The notes below the pieces were generated by a model. That model had not been told where the DNA came from. It worked only from the letters and a program-made list of their open reading frames with translations, and ran no database searches. A stretch of DNA of 64,000 bases. Origin: Bradyrhizobium frederickii (GTDB lineage: Bacteria; Pseudomonadota; Alphaproteobacteria; Rhizobiales; Xanthobacteraceae). Position 1 is the stretch's first letter, and each line of letters begins with the position of its first letter. A program made the translations under genes and the position numbers. Of this stretch, positions 35,313 to 47,502 are shown in pieces. The stretch covers positions 1 to 64,000 of the forward strand of contig NZ_SPQS01000018.1 in NCBI RefSeq assembly GCF_004570865.1. Reading direction: 5' to 3'.

Positions 35313-35598
35313 GGCCGTCTCCCAGAGCCGGCCGCGGGCGAACCTCCGGCCGGCGTCCACGAGGTATGAATGCGGCGGGAGACTGCAAGGTTCGTGCGTC
35401 GCCCCGCCGCACGCCTCTGGCGAAGGGCCAGTCTTTCGGCCCTCGCTAAAGCTTAACGGGGATTTGCGCGAAAACATGCGCGAAAGCTTAGCAACCTGGA
35501 AAGCGCAATTTCGGATTGAACCATAGCAACCCGGCACGCAGCACAGTTCCGGCGCATTGACCCCCTCTCGTCGGCATTTCGTCCGCAAGGTGACCGTC

Positions 35599-36942
35599 AT
35601 GATGGACCGCTCGCGCGCCGCCTCCGTCGATCCCGCACCTGCCCCCTCCCCTGACCAGAAGACTGATGCGAAAGGCTTGCAGGAGGCGCTGCATGAGCAG
35701 CTGTTCGCCAATGACGAGCCCAGCCATGCGCCGGACGGGCAGACGGCGCCGGAATCCGGACGTCGCTGGTCGTATCTGCGGCGCGGTGCCAAGATCGCCA
35801 TCGGGCTCGCCATCGTCGCCGTGTTCGGCTGGCTGCCGCTGCGCGCGATCTGGGAGAATTCGAGCGTCGAGGCGGTACTGAATTCCCGCCTCGTTACCTT
35901 GCGCACGCCCATCGGTGGGCGCGTCGCGGCCGCCCAGCGCGTCACCGACCAGACCGAGCTGGATGCCGGAACCGTCGTCCTGCGCGTCGTCAACTCGCGC
36001 GGCGATCGCACCCTGCTCGACAATCTCCGGCGGCAGAAATCGCGCCTGGAGAACGAGCGGCCGAGTCTTGCCGCCAAGCTTGCCTCGGCGCAAGCCGCGC
36101 AAAAGGACCTGGCGCGGCAGGCCGCGCAATTCCGCGACGGACGCGTGCTCCAGCTCGAGGCCCGCATCGCCGAGATCCAGACCTCGATAGAAGCGGCGGC
36201 GGCGCGGCGCGAGGAGGCCAGCGCCGCCGTCGAACGCGCCTCGTCGCTGGCCAAATCCGGCAATGTCTCGACCGTCGAGCTGTCGCGGCTGACGCGCGAG
36301 CTCTCCGTGTCGCAGCAGACCGAGCTCGGCACGCGCAAGCGGCTGGATGCCGCCAAGGTCGAGCTCGCCGCGGCGCAGAACGGCTCGTTCCTCGGCGACA
36401 GCTATAACGACCGGCCGAGTTCGGTGCAGCGCGAAGAGGAGATGCGTCAGCGCGCCGGCGACCTCGAAGCCGATCTCGCCCGCACCGACACCGACATCGC
36501 CTGGCTTGCCAACGAGATCATCGTCGAGGAGGTCCGCTTCGCCGATCTGTCCGAAGCCAACATCACGACACCCGTCGCGGGGCGCGTCTGGGAGATGATG
36601 ACCTCGCCCGGCGAGGACGTACAGGCCGGCCAGCCCCTGCTCAAGGTGCTCGATTGCAGCGGCACCGTCATCACCGCCAACGTCACCGAGGCCGTCTACA
36701 ACCGCCTGCAGCTCGGCGATCGCGCGACCTTCGAGCCGAATGACGGCGGCGAGCCGATCTTCGGCACCGTGGTCAATCTGACCGGCGCTGCCGGCGCACC
36801 CGCCAATCTCGCCATCAATCCGGATGCACTGAGCAAGGAGCCCTATCGCGTGACCGTGGCATCGCGCGATGCCGCGGCCCGCGCCTGCACCGTGGGACGC
36901 ACCGGCCGCGTCGTATTTGCCCGGCATGAGACAGCGCCGTGA
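35599..36942 (+). CDS. HlyD-family periplasmic adaptor of a polysaccharide synthase pair
   Basis: From the ATG at 35599 the protein has 447 residues. It has a cytoplasmic N-terminus (about 55 residues), a membrane helix (about 63-84), a lipoyl/barrel-sandwich half-motif (LRTPIGGRVAAAQRVTDQTEL) and a long coiled coil (about 130-300). The returning lipoyl half is ITTPVAGRVWEMMTSPGEDV, then PLLKVLDCSGTVITANVTE, followed by a beta-barrel end. This is a membrane-fusion adaptor layout, like Alg44's periplasmic part and EmrA. The next gene, a GT2-PilZ synthase, overlaps its stop by 4 bp, so the adaptor most likely guides the polymer through the periplasm. A TTG start at 35557 is possible but weaker. 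Confidence 0.87.
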   Translation: MMDRSRAASVDPAPAPSPDQKTDAKGLQEALHEQLFANDEPSHAPDGQTAPESGRRWSYLRRGAKIAIGLAIVAVFGWLPLRAIWENSSVEAVLNSRLVTLRTPIGGRVAAAQRVTDQTELDAGTVVLRVVNSRGDRTLLDNLRRQKSRLENERPSLAAKLASAQAAQKDLARQAAQFRDGRVLQLEARIAEIQTSIEAAAARREEASAAVERASSLAKSGNVSTVELSRLTRELSVSQQTELGTRKRLDAAKVELAAAQNGSFLGDSYNDRPSSVQREEEMRQRAGDLEADLARTDTDIAWLANEIIVEEVRFADLSEANITTPVAGRVWEMMTSPGEDVQAGQPLLKVLDCSGTVITANVTEAVYNRLQLGDRATFEPNDGGEPIFGTVVNLTGAAGAPANLAINPDALSKEPYRVTVASRDAAARACTVGRTGRVVFARHETAP

Positions 36943-38879
36943 TTGTGGCGCTGACGCCCGGCCTGATTGCCCTCGGCGCCTTCATGGCGATCGTGCCGCT
37001 GCTCAGGCGCGACAGCACGATGGCGCGCTCGTTCCTGACCATCGTGTCGGTGGCCCTGCTGCTGCGTTATCTCTATTGGCGTGTCACGTCGACGCTGCCG
37101 CCGCCGCATCTGACCCTCGATGCCATGGCCGGCTACCCGTTCCTGCTGCTGGAAGCGGCCTCGCTCGTCGGGGTCGCGTTGTCCCTACTGTTCCTGAGCC
37201 GGACGCTCGACCGCACCGGCACAGCGAGGGTCGACGGTCGTGCCACCGATCCGCGTGCGCCGTTGATCGACGTCTTCATCTGCACCTACAACGAGGAACG
37301 GTCGATTCTCGAGCGCACCATCATCGGCGCGACCGGCATGGCCTACGGCCACTACCGCGTCTGGGTCCTGGACGACGGACGGCGGCCCTGGCTGCGGCGC
37401 CTTTCGGGCGAGCTCGGCTGCCATTATCTCACGCGGCCCGACAACCTGCACGCCAAGGCCGGCAACATCAACCATGCACTCAGGCATGTCGGCGCGCTGC
37501 CGGAGCGGCCGGAATTCGTCGCCATTCTCGATGCGGACTTCGTGCCGCGGCCCGATTTCCTTGCGCGTACCATCTCGCTCATGGACGACGAGTCGATCGG
37601 CGTGGTGCAGACGCCGCAGCACTTCATCAATCCAGATCCGATCCAGACCAACCTTGCCGCGACCGATGTCTGGCCCGACGAGCAGCGCTTCTTCTTCGAC
37701 ATCCTGCTGCCGGCCAAGGACGCCTGGGGCGTCGCGTTTTGCTGCGGCACCTCGTCTCTCATTCGCTATGCCGGGCTGATGCAGATCGGCGGGTTTCCGA
37801 CCGATTCGGTGACCGAGGACTACCTGGTCACGCTGCGCCTCAAGGAATGCGGCCTCAACACGATCTATCTCAACGAGCGCCTGACGATCGGGCTCGCGCC
37901 GGAGGGGCTGAAGGAATACATCACCCAGCGCGCCCGCTGGTGCCTCGGCTTGATGCAGATCGTGCGCGGTCGCAGCGGACCGCTGTCGCGGGACTCGAAG
38001 CTGTCCTTCATCGACCGGCTCTCGCTGACCGACGCCTTCACGAGCTGGTCGGCGGTGTACGCGTCGAAGGTGGCGGGCCTCGTCGTGCCCTGGTTGTTCC
38101 TGCTGTTCGGCATCAAGGCGGTTCAGGCCGACCTCACCGAGCTGTTGCGCTTCTTTCTGCCCTTCTATGTCTGGCATAGTCTCAGCATGGCCTGGCTGTC
38201 GCGCGGCCGCTCGCTCGCGATGATGACGGACGTCTCGCAGCTCATCGCGGCGCCTGCGGTGCTCCAGGCGGTGGCGGCCGGCCTGTTGAATCCGACAGGA
38301 CACAAGTTCAAGGTCACCGCGAAAGGCGGCGACCGCAACAGCCGATTCGTCGAATGGCCGCTGCTGCGGCTCTATGGCGGCGCGCTCGTCATCACGCTCG
38401 CAGCCATCGCCTATGCCTTCATCCTGCACCTGCGCGGCGAGAACATCGCCTATGGCGGACTGGCCCTGGCCTGGAGCCTCTACAACGCGGTCATCCTCAC
38501 CGTGGTCTGCTTCGTCTGCATCGAGCAGCCGCGCAAGCGAAAGGCGGAGCGGTTCAGCCGCAATGAGACCGTCCTGCTGCGCCACGACGGCAGGTCACAT
38601 CTCGCGCGGCTCGCCGACATCTCCATCACGGGCGCGCGCCTGATCGACCCCGATCCGCCGGCGCCGGGCAGCACAATCGAATGCCGCATCTACGGCCGCC
38701 CGATCGCGGCCATCGTGGTGCGGCGGACCGCGGACGGATTCGCCGTGCGGTTCGAAGAAGGCATGGACACGCGCGTGCACGCGATCAGGGCATTCTATGC
38801 CGGCGAGTATGTTCGCGCCTTTCAGGGAGTGAGGGCGCTCCCGGTCGGCAAAGCGCTGCTGATGCGGCTGTTCGGCTAG
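36939..38879 (+). CDS. Processive family 2 glycosyltransferase with PilZ domain (cellulose-synthase-like)
   Basis: This 646-residue membrane enzyme is read from a GTG overlapping the preceding stop. Three N-terminal helices (about 5-22, 31-48, 66-86) lead to a GT-A domain with the processive-synthase motifs: Asp-Asp at 145-146 (VLDDGR), DAD at 198-200, TED at 292-294 and QRARW at 330-334. Five or more helices follow, then a C-terminal PilZ domain (about 535-630; DISITGARL, with a basic region RKRKAER before it) that should bind cyclic di-GMP. BcsA has the same order. The polymer cannot be named: no cellulose cluster genes (bcsB, bcsC, bcsZ) are adjacent, and the adaptor-synthase pairing recalls Alg8/Alg44 or curdlan synthase. 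Confidence 0.9.
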   Translation: MIVALTPGLIALGAFMAIVPLLRRDSTMARSFLTIVSVALLLRYLYWRVTSTLPPPHLTLDAMAGYPFLLLEAASLVGVALSLLFLSRTLDRTGTARVDGRATDPRAPLIDVFICTYNEERSILERTIIGATGMAYGHYRVWVLDDGRRPWLRRLSGELGCHYLTRPDNLHAKAGNINHALRHVGALPERPEFVAILDADFVPRPDFLARTISLMDDESIGVVQTPQHFINPDPIQTNLAATDVWPDEQRFFFDILLPAKDAWGVAFCCGTSSLIRYAGLMQIGGFPTDSVTEDYLVTLRLKECGLNTIYLNERLTIGLAPEGLKEYITQRARWCLGLMQIVRGRSGPLSRDSKLSFIDRLSLTDAFTSWSAVYASKVAGLVVPWLFLLFGIKAVQADLTELLRFFLPFYVWHSLSMAWLSRGRSLAMMTDVSQLIAAPAVLQAVAAGLLNPTGHKFKVTAKGGDRNSRFVEWPLLRLYGGALVITLAAIAYAFILHLRGENIAYGGLALAWSLYNAVILTVVCFVCIEQPRKRKAERFSRNETVLLRHDGRSHLARLADISITGARLIDPDPPAPGSTIECRIYGRPIAAIVVRRTADGFAVRFEEGMDTRVHAIRAFYAGEYVRAFQGVRALPVGKALLMRLFG

Positions 38880-38999
38880 GCCGACGCAGCATCACCCGCA
38901 TTCCCTCTGCTGGCGGAGCATCGAAAGGATGGCTTGAGGCCGTCACTTCACCTAAACTTCGGGCGAATCCACGCCCGTCCTTTCCCCGCCGGAACTCCC

Positions 39000-40295
39000 A
39001 TGGTCCAGACCCGATTTCTGATCGCGGCCGTCACGCTTTTCGCGTGCACCGCCACCGCTTCCGCCCAGATGCTTCCACCTCCCGCCAGGCCCGCAGCGCC
39101 CAAGGCGCCCTCGCCACGCGCGGCCTCGTGCCACAATGGCGCGAGCTTCGATCGCTTCCTGGCCGAGGTGAAGCAACAGGCGGTGGCGGCCGGCGTGTCG
39201 CAGCGGACGATCGCGGAGGCCTCGCCCTACCTCGTCTACGACCAGGGCATCGTCAACCGCGACCGCGGCCAGCGCGTGTTCGGCCAGCTCTTCACCGAAT
39301 TCGCCGGCCGCATGGCCGCGCCCTATCGGATGCAGAACGGCCAGCAGCACATCAAGCAATACGCACCTGCATTCGCGCGCGCGGAGAAGGAATATGGCGT
39401 GCCGCCGGCGGTGACCGCCGCGTTCTGGGGGCTGGAGAGTGACTTCGGCGCCAACATGGGCAATCTGCCGACGCTGAAATCGCTGGTGTCGCTCGCCTAT
39501 GACTGCCGCCGCTCCGAGATGTTCGTGGGCGAGACCATCGCCGCGTTGAAGATCATCGATCGCGGCGATCTGCATCCCGACGAAATGATCGGCTCCTGGG
39601 CCGGCGAGCTCGGGCAGACCCAGTTCCTGCCCGTGCATTACGTCAACTACGCCGTCGACTATGACGGCGACGGACGACGCGACCTGTTGCGCTCACCAGC
39701 CGACGTGATCGGCTCGACCGCGAACTACATCGCCAACGGCTTGAAGTGGCGGCGCGGCGAGCCGTGGCTGGAGGAGATCAGGGTGCCGCCAAACCTGCCG
39801 TGGGAGAAGACCGATCTCACGGTGCGAGAGCCACGCTCGACTTGGGCGCAGCTGGGGGTGACCTATCCCGACGGCCGTCCCTTGCCGAACGACAATCTGC
39901 CGGCCTCCGTGCTGCTGCCGATGGGGCGCTTTGGCCCGGCCTTCATGGCCTATGCGAATTTCGCCGCCTACACCGAGTGGAACAACTCGCTGATCTATTC
40001 GACCACGGCGGGCTATCTCGCCTCGCGCATTGCGGGCGCCGCCCCCATGCGCAAGCCGGCCCAACCGGTGCCGCAGCTGCCGTTCAACGAGCTGAAGGAA
40101 TTGCAGCAGCTCCTGGTGCGCGCCGGCTTCAATGTCGGCAAGGTCGATGGCGTGCTGGGCCAGCAGAGCCGAACTGCGGTGAAGGCGATGCAGATCAAGT
40201 TCGGCCTGCCGGCCGATTCCTGGCCGACCGCCGAGCTGCTCGCCCGCATGCGCGGCGGCACGGCTCAGGCGCAGCCGGCGAGCATGGTGCGATAG
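39000..40295 (+). CDS. Lytic murein transglycosylase (MltB type) with peptidoglycan-binding domain
   Basis: This secreted protein of 431 residues has a signal peptide (1 to about 23, VTLFACTATASAQ) and a proline-rich spacer. The SLT_2/MltB catalytic domain (about 48-345) has catalytic Glu146 in AFWGLESDFGAN and the later motifs WAGELGQTQFLP and YDGDGRRDL. A C-terminal PG_binding_1 repeat (about 365-425; LQQLLVRAGFNVGKVDGVLG) completes it. It cleaves the glycan strand to form anhydro-muramyl ends and may open gaps for envelope machines. It has no lipobox, so it is periplasmic rather than a lipoprotein. It follows the synthase gene by 120 bp on the same strand, possibly by chance. Confidence 0.92.
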   Translation: MVQTRFLIAAVTLFACTATASAQMLPPPARPAAPKAPSPRAASCHNGASFDRFLAEVKQQAVAAGVSQRTIAEASPYLVYDQGIVNRDRGQRVFGQLFTEFAGRMAAPYRMQNGQQHIKQYAPAFARAEKEYGVPPAVTAAFWGLESDFGANMGNLPTLKSLVSLAYDCRRSEMFVGETIAALKIIDRGDLHPDEMIGSWAGELGQTQFLPVHYVNYAVDYDGDGRRDLLRSPADVIGSTANYIANGLKWRRGEPWLEEIRVPPNLPWEKTDLTVREPRSTWAQLGVTYPDGRPLPNDNLPASVLLPMGRFGPAFMAYANFAAYTEWNNSLIYSTTAGYLASRIAGAAPMRKPAQPVPQLPFNELKELQQLLVRAGFNVGKVDGVLGQQSRTAVKAMQIKFGLPADSWPTAELLARMRGGTAQAQPASMVR

Positions 40296-40403
40296 AATTT
40301 TCGCATCGCACAAGCCGCTTTCGCGATTGAAGTTTTCCACGAGGCTCCCATGTGAGTGGCTCAGGTTTTCTCCTGAGATTTCCCATTCACAAGCGAGCAT
40401 CAC

Positions 40404-40907
40404 ATGTCCTTCTACGACGCGGTCGTCCCCGCCTATCTGCAAATGCTGAACAGCGTGACCGGGCTGCTGACCAAAGCCGAGGCGCATTGCGCGGCCAAGA
40501 AGATCGACCCCAGCGTCCTGCTCGGCTCGCGCCTCTTTCCGGACATGCTGCCGCTGTCGAAGCAGGTCCAGCTCGTCAGCGATTTCGCCGCCAAGGGCTG
40601 TGCCCGGCTGACCCATAGCGAGGTCCCCTCAACGCCCGACACCGAGACGAGCTTTGCGGAGTTGAAGCAGCGGCTGGCGAAGACGATCGACTACGTGAAG
40701 TCGTTCAAGCCCGAGCAATTTGAGGGCGCCGATGCCAAGGAGGTCACCTTCCCGACCGGGCCCGACAAGACCACGACCTTGAAGGGCCAGCAATTCCTCA
40801 GCGCGTTCTCGCTGCCGAACTTCTATTTCCACTGCGCGACCGCCCACGGCATCCTGCGTCACAACGGCGTCGAGATCGGCAAGCGCGATTTCATGGGCTT
40901 GAGCTGA
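40404..40907 (+). CDS. DUF1993 family protein
   Basis: This 167-residue soluble protein starts MSFYDAVVPAYLQMLNSVTG and matches DUF1993 through AKKIDPSVLLGSRLFPDMLP and LPNFYFHCATAHGILRHNGV. The fold is a four-helix bundle of the DinB/YfiT-like superfamily, in which spaced His residues may bind a metal; His138 and His142 could serve. The function is unknown. It is monocistronic, between a transglycosylase and an OYE gene. Confidence 0.9.
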   Translation: MSFYDAVVPAYLQMLNSVTGLLTKAEAHCAAKKIDPSVLLGSRLFPDMLPLSKQVQLVSDFAAKGCARLTHSEVPSTPDTETSFAELKQRLAKTIDYVKSFKPEQFEGADAKEVTFPTGPDKTTTLKGQQFLSAFSLPNFYFHCATAHGILRHNGVEIGKRDFMGLS

Positions 40908-41081
40908 CTTGGCAATCGCACGCGGCAGTCGAAGTCTGCTGCCGCGGCCGGAATTGCACATGAATTATGCTACGCGGGACTTGCCGCGTAGCTCGCCTGC
41001 ACTTTCCGTATGGCTCGTCTCTTGCGCATGATGCCGCGATGCACAAGTGTTCCTGACCTTTCACTGTCTGGAACATCCCAA

Positions 41082-42182
41082 ATGAGCCGTTCGACCAAAT
41101 TGTTTGAGACCTACAAGCTCGGCCCGATCACGCTTGCGAACCGTTTCGTGATGGCGCCGCTGACGCGCAACCGCGCCGTTCCCGGCACGTTCGTCCCCGG
41201 CGCGCTCGCCGCCGAGTATTACAGCCAGCGCGCCTCCGCCGGCCTTCTGATCACCGAAGCAAGCCAGGTCTCGCAACAAGGCCAAGGCTATCAGGACACT
41301 CCCGGCATCTACAGCAAGGACCAGGTCGCGGGCTGGCGCAAGGTCACCGACAAGGTGCACGAGCGCGGCGGCAAGATCTTCATCCAGCTCTGGCATGTCG
41401 GCCGCATCTCGCACGTCGATCTGCAGGCAGGTGGCGCAGCGCCGGTGGCGCCGAGCGCGATCCGCGCCAAGGGCAAGACCTTCGTGAACGGCGGCTTCGC
41501 CGACGTCTCCGAGCCGCGCGCGCTCGAGCTTTCCGAAATTCCAGGCATCATCGACGATTTCAAGCGCGCCGCAAAGAATGCGCTCGAAGCGGGCTTCGAC
41601 GGCGTCGAGATTCACGGCGCCAATGGCTACCTGCTCGACCAGTTCGCCAAGGACGGCGCCAACAAGCGCAGCGATGCCTATGGCGGCTCGATCGAGAACC
41701 GCGCGCGGTTGATGCTGGAAGTGTCCAAGGCCGTCGCCGCCGAGGCCGGCGCGGACCGCACCGGCATCCGCATCTCGCCAGTGACGCCGGCCAACGACAT
41801 CTCCGACAGCAACCCGCAGCCGCTGTTCGATCACATCGTCGACGGGCTCAACGCGCTCAAGCTGGTCTATCTCCACGTCGTCGAAGGCGCCACCGGCGGG
41901 CCGCGCGACATCGCGCCGTTCGACTATGCGTCCTTGCGCAAGCGCTTCTCCGGCGCCTACGTCGCCAACAACGGCTATGATTTCGAGCTTGCGACCAAGG
42001 TGCTGGACGCGAACGCGGCCGATCTCATCGCCTTCGGCAAGCCGTTCATCTCCAACCCCGACCTCGTCGAACGGCTGAAGCAGGGCGCGCCTCTGAACGA
42101 CTGGGACAAGAACACCTTCTACGGCGGCGGCGCCAAGGGCTATACGGACTACCCGACGCTGGCGGCCGAGCCGGCGGAGTGA
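41082..42182 (+). CDS. Old Yellow Enzyme, alkene reductase (NemA-like)
   Basis: This 366-residue FMN-dependent TIM barrel enzyme reduces activated C=C bonds and some nitro-esters with NAD(P)H. The FMN/substrate residues are present: VMAPLTRNRA (24-33), IQLWHVGRISH (101-111), His178 and Asn181 in HGANGYLLDQF, and the phosphate-binding NNGYD and FGKPFISNPDLVER near the C-terminus. The ATG at 41082 opens the family homology; an upstream ATG in frame (41010) adds non-homologous residues. It is a single gene. Whether it detoxifies electrophiles or nitro compounds here is not visible. Confidence 0.95.
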   Translation: MSRSTKLFETYKLGPITLANRFVMAPLTRNRAVPGTFVPGALAAEYYSQRASAGLLITEASQVSQQGQGYQDTPGIYSKDQVAGWRKVTDKVHERGGKIFIQLWHVGRISHVDLQAGGAAPVAPSAIRAKGKTFVNGGFADVSEPRALELSEIPGIIDDFKRAAKNALEAGFDGVEIHGANGYLLDQFAKDGANKRSDAYGGSIENRARLMLEVSKAVAAEAGADRTGIRISPVTPANDISDSNPQPLFDHIVDGLNALKLVYLHVVEGATGGPRDIAPFDYASLRKRFSGAYVANNGYDFELATKVLDANAADLIAFGKPFISNPDLVERLKQGAPLNDWDKNTFYGGGAKGYTDYPTLAAEPAE

Positions 42183-42203
42183 GGGACCATCCACCCACGA
42201 CGC

Positions 42204-42304
42204 TGTCATGCTCCGCGAAAGCGGGGCATCCAGTACGCCGCGGCCCCTCGTTCAATCACGACCGCCTCTAGAATACTGGATTGCCCGCCTTCGCGGGCAA
42301 TGAC
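42204..42304. repeat. Dispersed palindromic repeat (gtcatgctccgcgaaagcgg type), copy 2
   Basis: Same element as 30613-30713, starting with gtcatgctccgcgaaagcgg and ending with gcgggcaatgac; the internal part is partly diverged. Confidence 0.85.
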
Positions 42305-42359
42305 ACCGGGTATGTGGGACGCGCGTCCCCACAAGCTCGTCACCACAAGCACCAAAGGA

Positions 42360-42385
42360 AAAGGCCGGGATCACTCCCGGCCTTT
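42360..42385 (-). terminator. Intrinsic terminator of the glp operon
   Basis: The perfect stem AAAGGCCGGGA / TCCCGGCCTTT has a 4-base loop. On the minus strand it is followed by TCCTTTGG and lies 27 bp after the glpV stop. It may also work for the plus-strand OYE transcript. Confidence 0.88.
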
Positions 42386-42411
42386 CGTGCTTGTGACTCT
42401 CTAAGCGCCGC

Positions 42412-44208
<1,797 letters not shown>

Positions 44209-44285
44209 GTTGTTCCTCCGTTGCAGCGACAAACTTTTATACAGGCCCGGGTTGCCTCCCGGATCTGGCCGTCCCTTCGCGAGCT

Positions 44286-44615
44286 TCAGACCGTGCGGAA
44301 AATGAGCACGGCCGTCACCAGCGAAATTCCACTTGCGAGCCACAGGCGCGAGATCTCGACGCCCTCCTCGCCGATCGGCAACGTTGCGATCGCATCGGTG
44401 CCGAAGAATCCGATCCAGAGCAGATGGATGACCGCCGCCGATATCAGCGAAATGAACAGGCGATCGCCGCGCGTGGTCGGGATGCGCAGCACACCGACAC
44501 GCTCGGCTTCGGGATAGACCGCCGCGAGCCAAGTCATCACGGCAAGCGTGCAGGCGAGCGCGGCGAAGAAGATCGCCGTCGGCAGCGTCCAGGCCATCCA
44601 TGCGATGGATTCCAT
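44286..44615 (-). CDS. glpU: DUF2160 small membrane protein of the glycerol transporter
   Basis: This 109-residue protein has three membrane helices (about 12-33, 51-70, 88-106). It matches DUF2160, found in rhizobial and related glycerol ABC operons between the permease and the binding protein, where it is called glpU. Its role in transport is not known; a structural or regulatory subunit is possible. It follows glpQ by 10 bp. Confidence 0.88.
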   Translation of the reverse strand: MESIAWMAWTLPTAIFFAALACTLAVMTWLAAVYPEAERVGVLRIPTTRGDRLFISLISAAVIHLLWIGFFGTDAIATLPIGEEGVEISRLWLASGISLVTAVLIFRTV

Positions 44616-44625
44616 TGATGCCTCC

Positions 44626-45431
44626 CTACACGCGACCGAGCGCGAAACCGCTCGCGATGTAATTGCGGACGAACCAGATCACGAGCGCGCCCGGGATGAT
44701 GGTGAGCACGCCGGCGGCTGCCAGGAGGCCCCAGTCCATGCCCGAAGCCGACACCGTCCGCGTCATGATCGCCGCGATCGGCTTGGCATGCACCGACGTC
44801 AGCGTGCGCGCGAGCAGGAGCTCGACCCAGGAGAACATGAAGCAGAAGAAGGCGGCAACACCGATGCCGCTCGCGATCAGCGGCACCAGGATCTTGATGA
44901 AGAAGCGTGGGAAGGAATAGCCGTCGAGGAAGGCGGTCTCGTCGATCTCGCGCGGCACGCCGGAGACGAAGCCTTCGAGGATCCACACCGCCAGCGGCAC
45001 GTTGAAGATGCAGTGCGCGAGCGCAACGGCCCACGGCGTATCGAACAGGCCGATCGCCGAATAGAGGTTGAAGAACGGCAGCGCATAGACCGCGGCCGGC
45101 GCCATGCGGTTCGACAGCAGCCAGAAGAACAGGTGCTTGTCGCCGAGGAAGCGGTAGCGCGAGAAGGCGTAGGCCGCGGGCAGCGCCACCGAGATCGAGA
45201 TGACGGTGTTGAGGATGACGTATTGGAGCGAGTTGATGTAGCCGGAATACCAGCTCTCGTCGGTGAAGATGCGCTTGTAGTGCTGCAGCGTCGGGGTGTG
45301 CGGCCACAGCGTCATCGTCGAGACGATCTCGCTGTTGGTCTTGAAGCTCATGTTGACGAGCCAGTAGATCGGCAGCAGCAGGAAGATCAGGAACAGCCCC
45401 ATGATGAGGCGGCGGCCGGGGATCGAATGCA

Positions 45432-45432
<1 letters not shown>
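44626..45432 (-). CDS. glpQ: Glycerol ABC transporter permease
   Basis: This 268-residue MalG-type inner-membrane permease has six helices, with the EAA coupling motif at EIDETAFLDGYSFPRFFIKILVPL (about 157-180). It pairs with GlpP to form the channel. The start overlaps the stop of glpP by 1 bp. The symbol follows Rhizobium leguminosarum naming and must not be confused with the periplasmic phosphodiesterase GlpQ of E. coli. Confidence 0.9.
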
Positions 45433-46405
<973 letters not shown>

Positions 46406-46406
<1 letters not shown>

Positions 46407-47491
46407 CAGGCGGCTCCCTCCACCAGAAGGCTGTCGGCATAGACGTGGACGTGCGACGGATCGAATTTCAGTCCGGCCATGCCGTCTGAGCTGGCGAATC
46501 CGGCGGGGGCGCGCGCGGCGAGCTTGGCGTCGCCGAAGCGCGCGCGCGCAAAACGGATGCGGCCGAGATCGTCGAGGCGCTCGATCTTCGCCGTGAGCAG
46601 TCCGGGCGCAGGCGCGACGACCTCGACGAATTCGGGCCGGACGCCGATCTCGATCTTCGCACCGGCCGGCAGGTTGTCGTAGGCGCGGTTGAGCGCGATG
46701 ACGTTGCCGCCGACCCGCGCCTCCCGCCCCCTCACCTCGGCCGGCAGGATGTTCATGCCGGGCGAGCCGATGAAATAGCCGACGAAGGTATGCGCCGGCT
46801 TGTCGAACAGCTCGGCCGGCGTGCCGCTCTGCACCACGCGGCCGTCATGCATGACGACGACGGTGTCGGCAAAGGTCAGCGCCTCGGTCTGGTCGTGGGT
46901 GACGTAGATCATGGTGAGGTCGAGTTCGCGATGCAGCGCCTTCAGCTTGGAGCGGAGCTGCCATTTCAGCTCGGGATCGATCACCGTCAGCGGCTCGTCG
47001 AACAGCACGGCGGCGACGTCGGAACGGACGAGGCCGCGGCCGAGCGAGATCTTCTGCTTGGCGTCGGCGGTCAGCCGCGTCGCCTTGCGGTTCAGATAGG
47101 GCTCGAGGTCGAGCAGGCGGCCGATCTCGGCCACGCGCTTGTCGATCTCGGCCTTCGGCACGCCGCGGTTCTTCAGCGGAAACGCCAGGTTCTGCCCCAC
47201 CGTCATGGTGTCGTAGATCACCGGAAACTGGAACACCTGGGCGATGTTGCGCTTCTGGGTTGACAGCGGTGTGATGTCCTTGCCGTCGAACAGGATTTTC
47301 CCCCGCGACGGGGTGATGATGCCGGAGATGACGTTGAGCAGCGTGGTCTTGCCGCAGCCGGATGGCCCGAGCAGCGCATAGGCGCCGCCCTGCCGCCAGG
47401 TCATGGTCACCGGCTTCAGCGCGAAAGTCTCCTGCGGCGCGTTGTTGCCACCGTAGGAATGGGCGAGATCGACGAGGTCAATGCGGGCCAT
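46406..47491 (-). CDS. glpT: Glycerol ABC transporter ATPase with degenerate signature motif
   Basis: This 361-residue MalK-like ATPase (ATPase domain about 1-230, then an OB-type regulatory domain) has Walker A GPSGCGKTT (42-50), the Q-loop at Gln88, Walker B VLFDEP (162-167) with catalytic Glu166, and switch His199 in VTHDQTEAL. However, the ABC signature is LTADAKQK (140-147) instead of LSGGQQQR. The partner GlpS has the opposite defect, so the two should form an asymmetric heterodimer with one complete ATP site. The ATG at 47491 has AGGAG at a good distance. The symbol follows rhizobial naming and is unrelated to the E. coli G3P antiporter GlpT. Confidence 0.9.
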
Positions 47492-47502
47492 GGCGCATCT
47501 CC

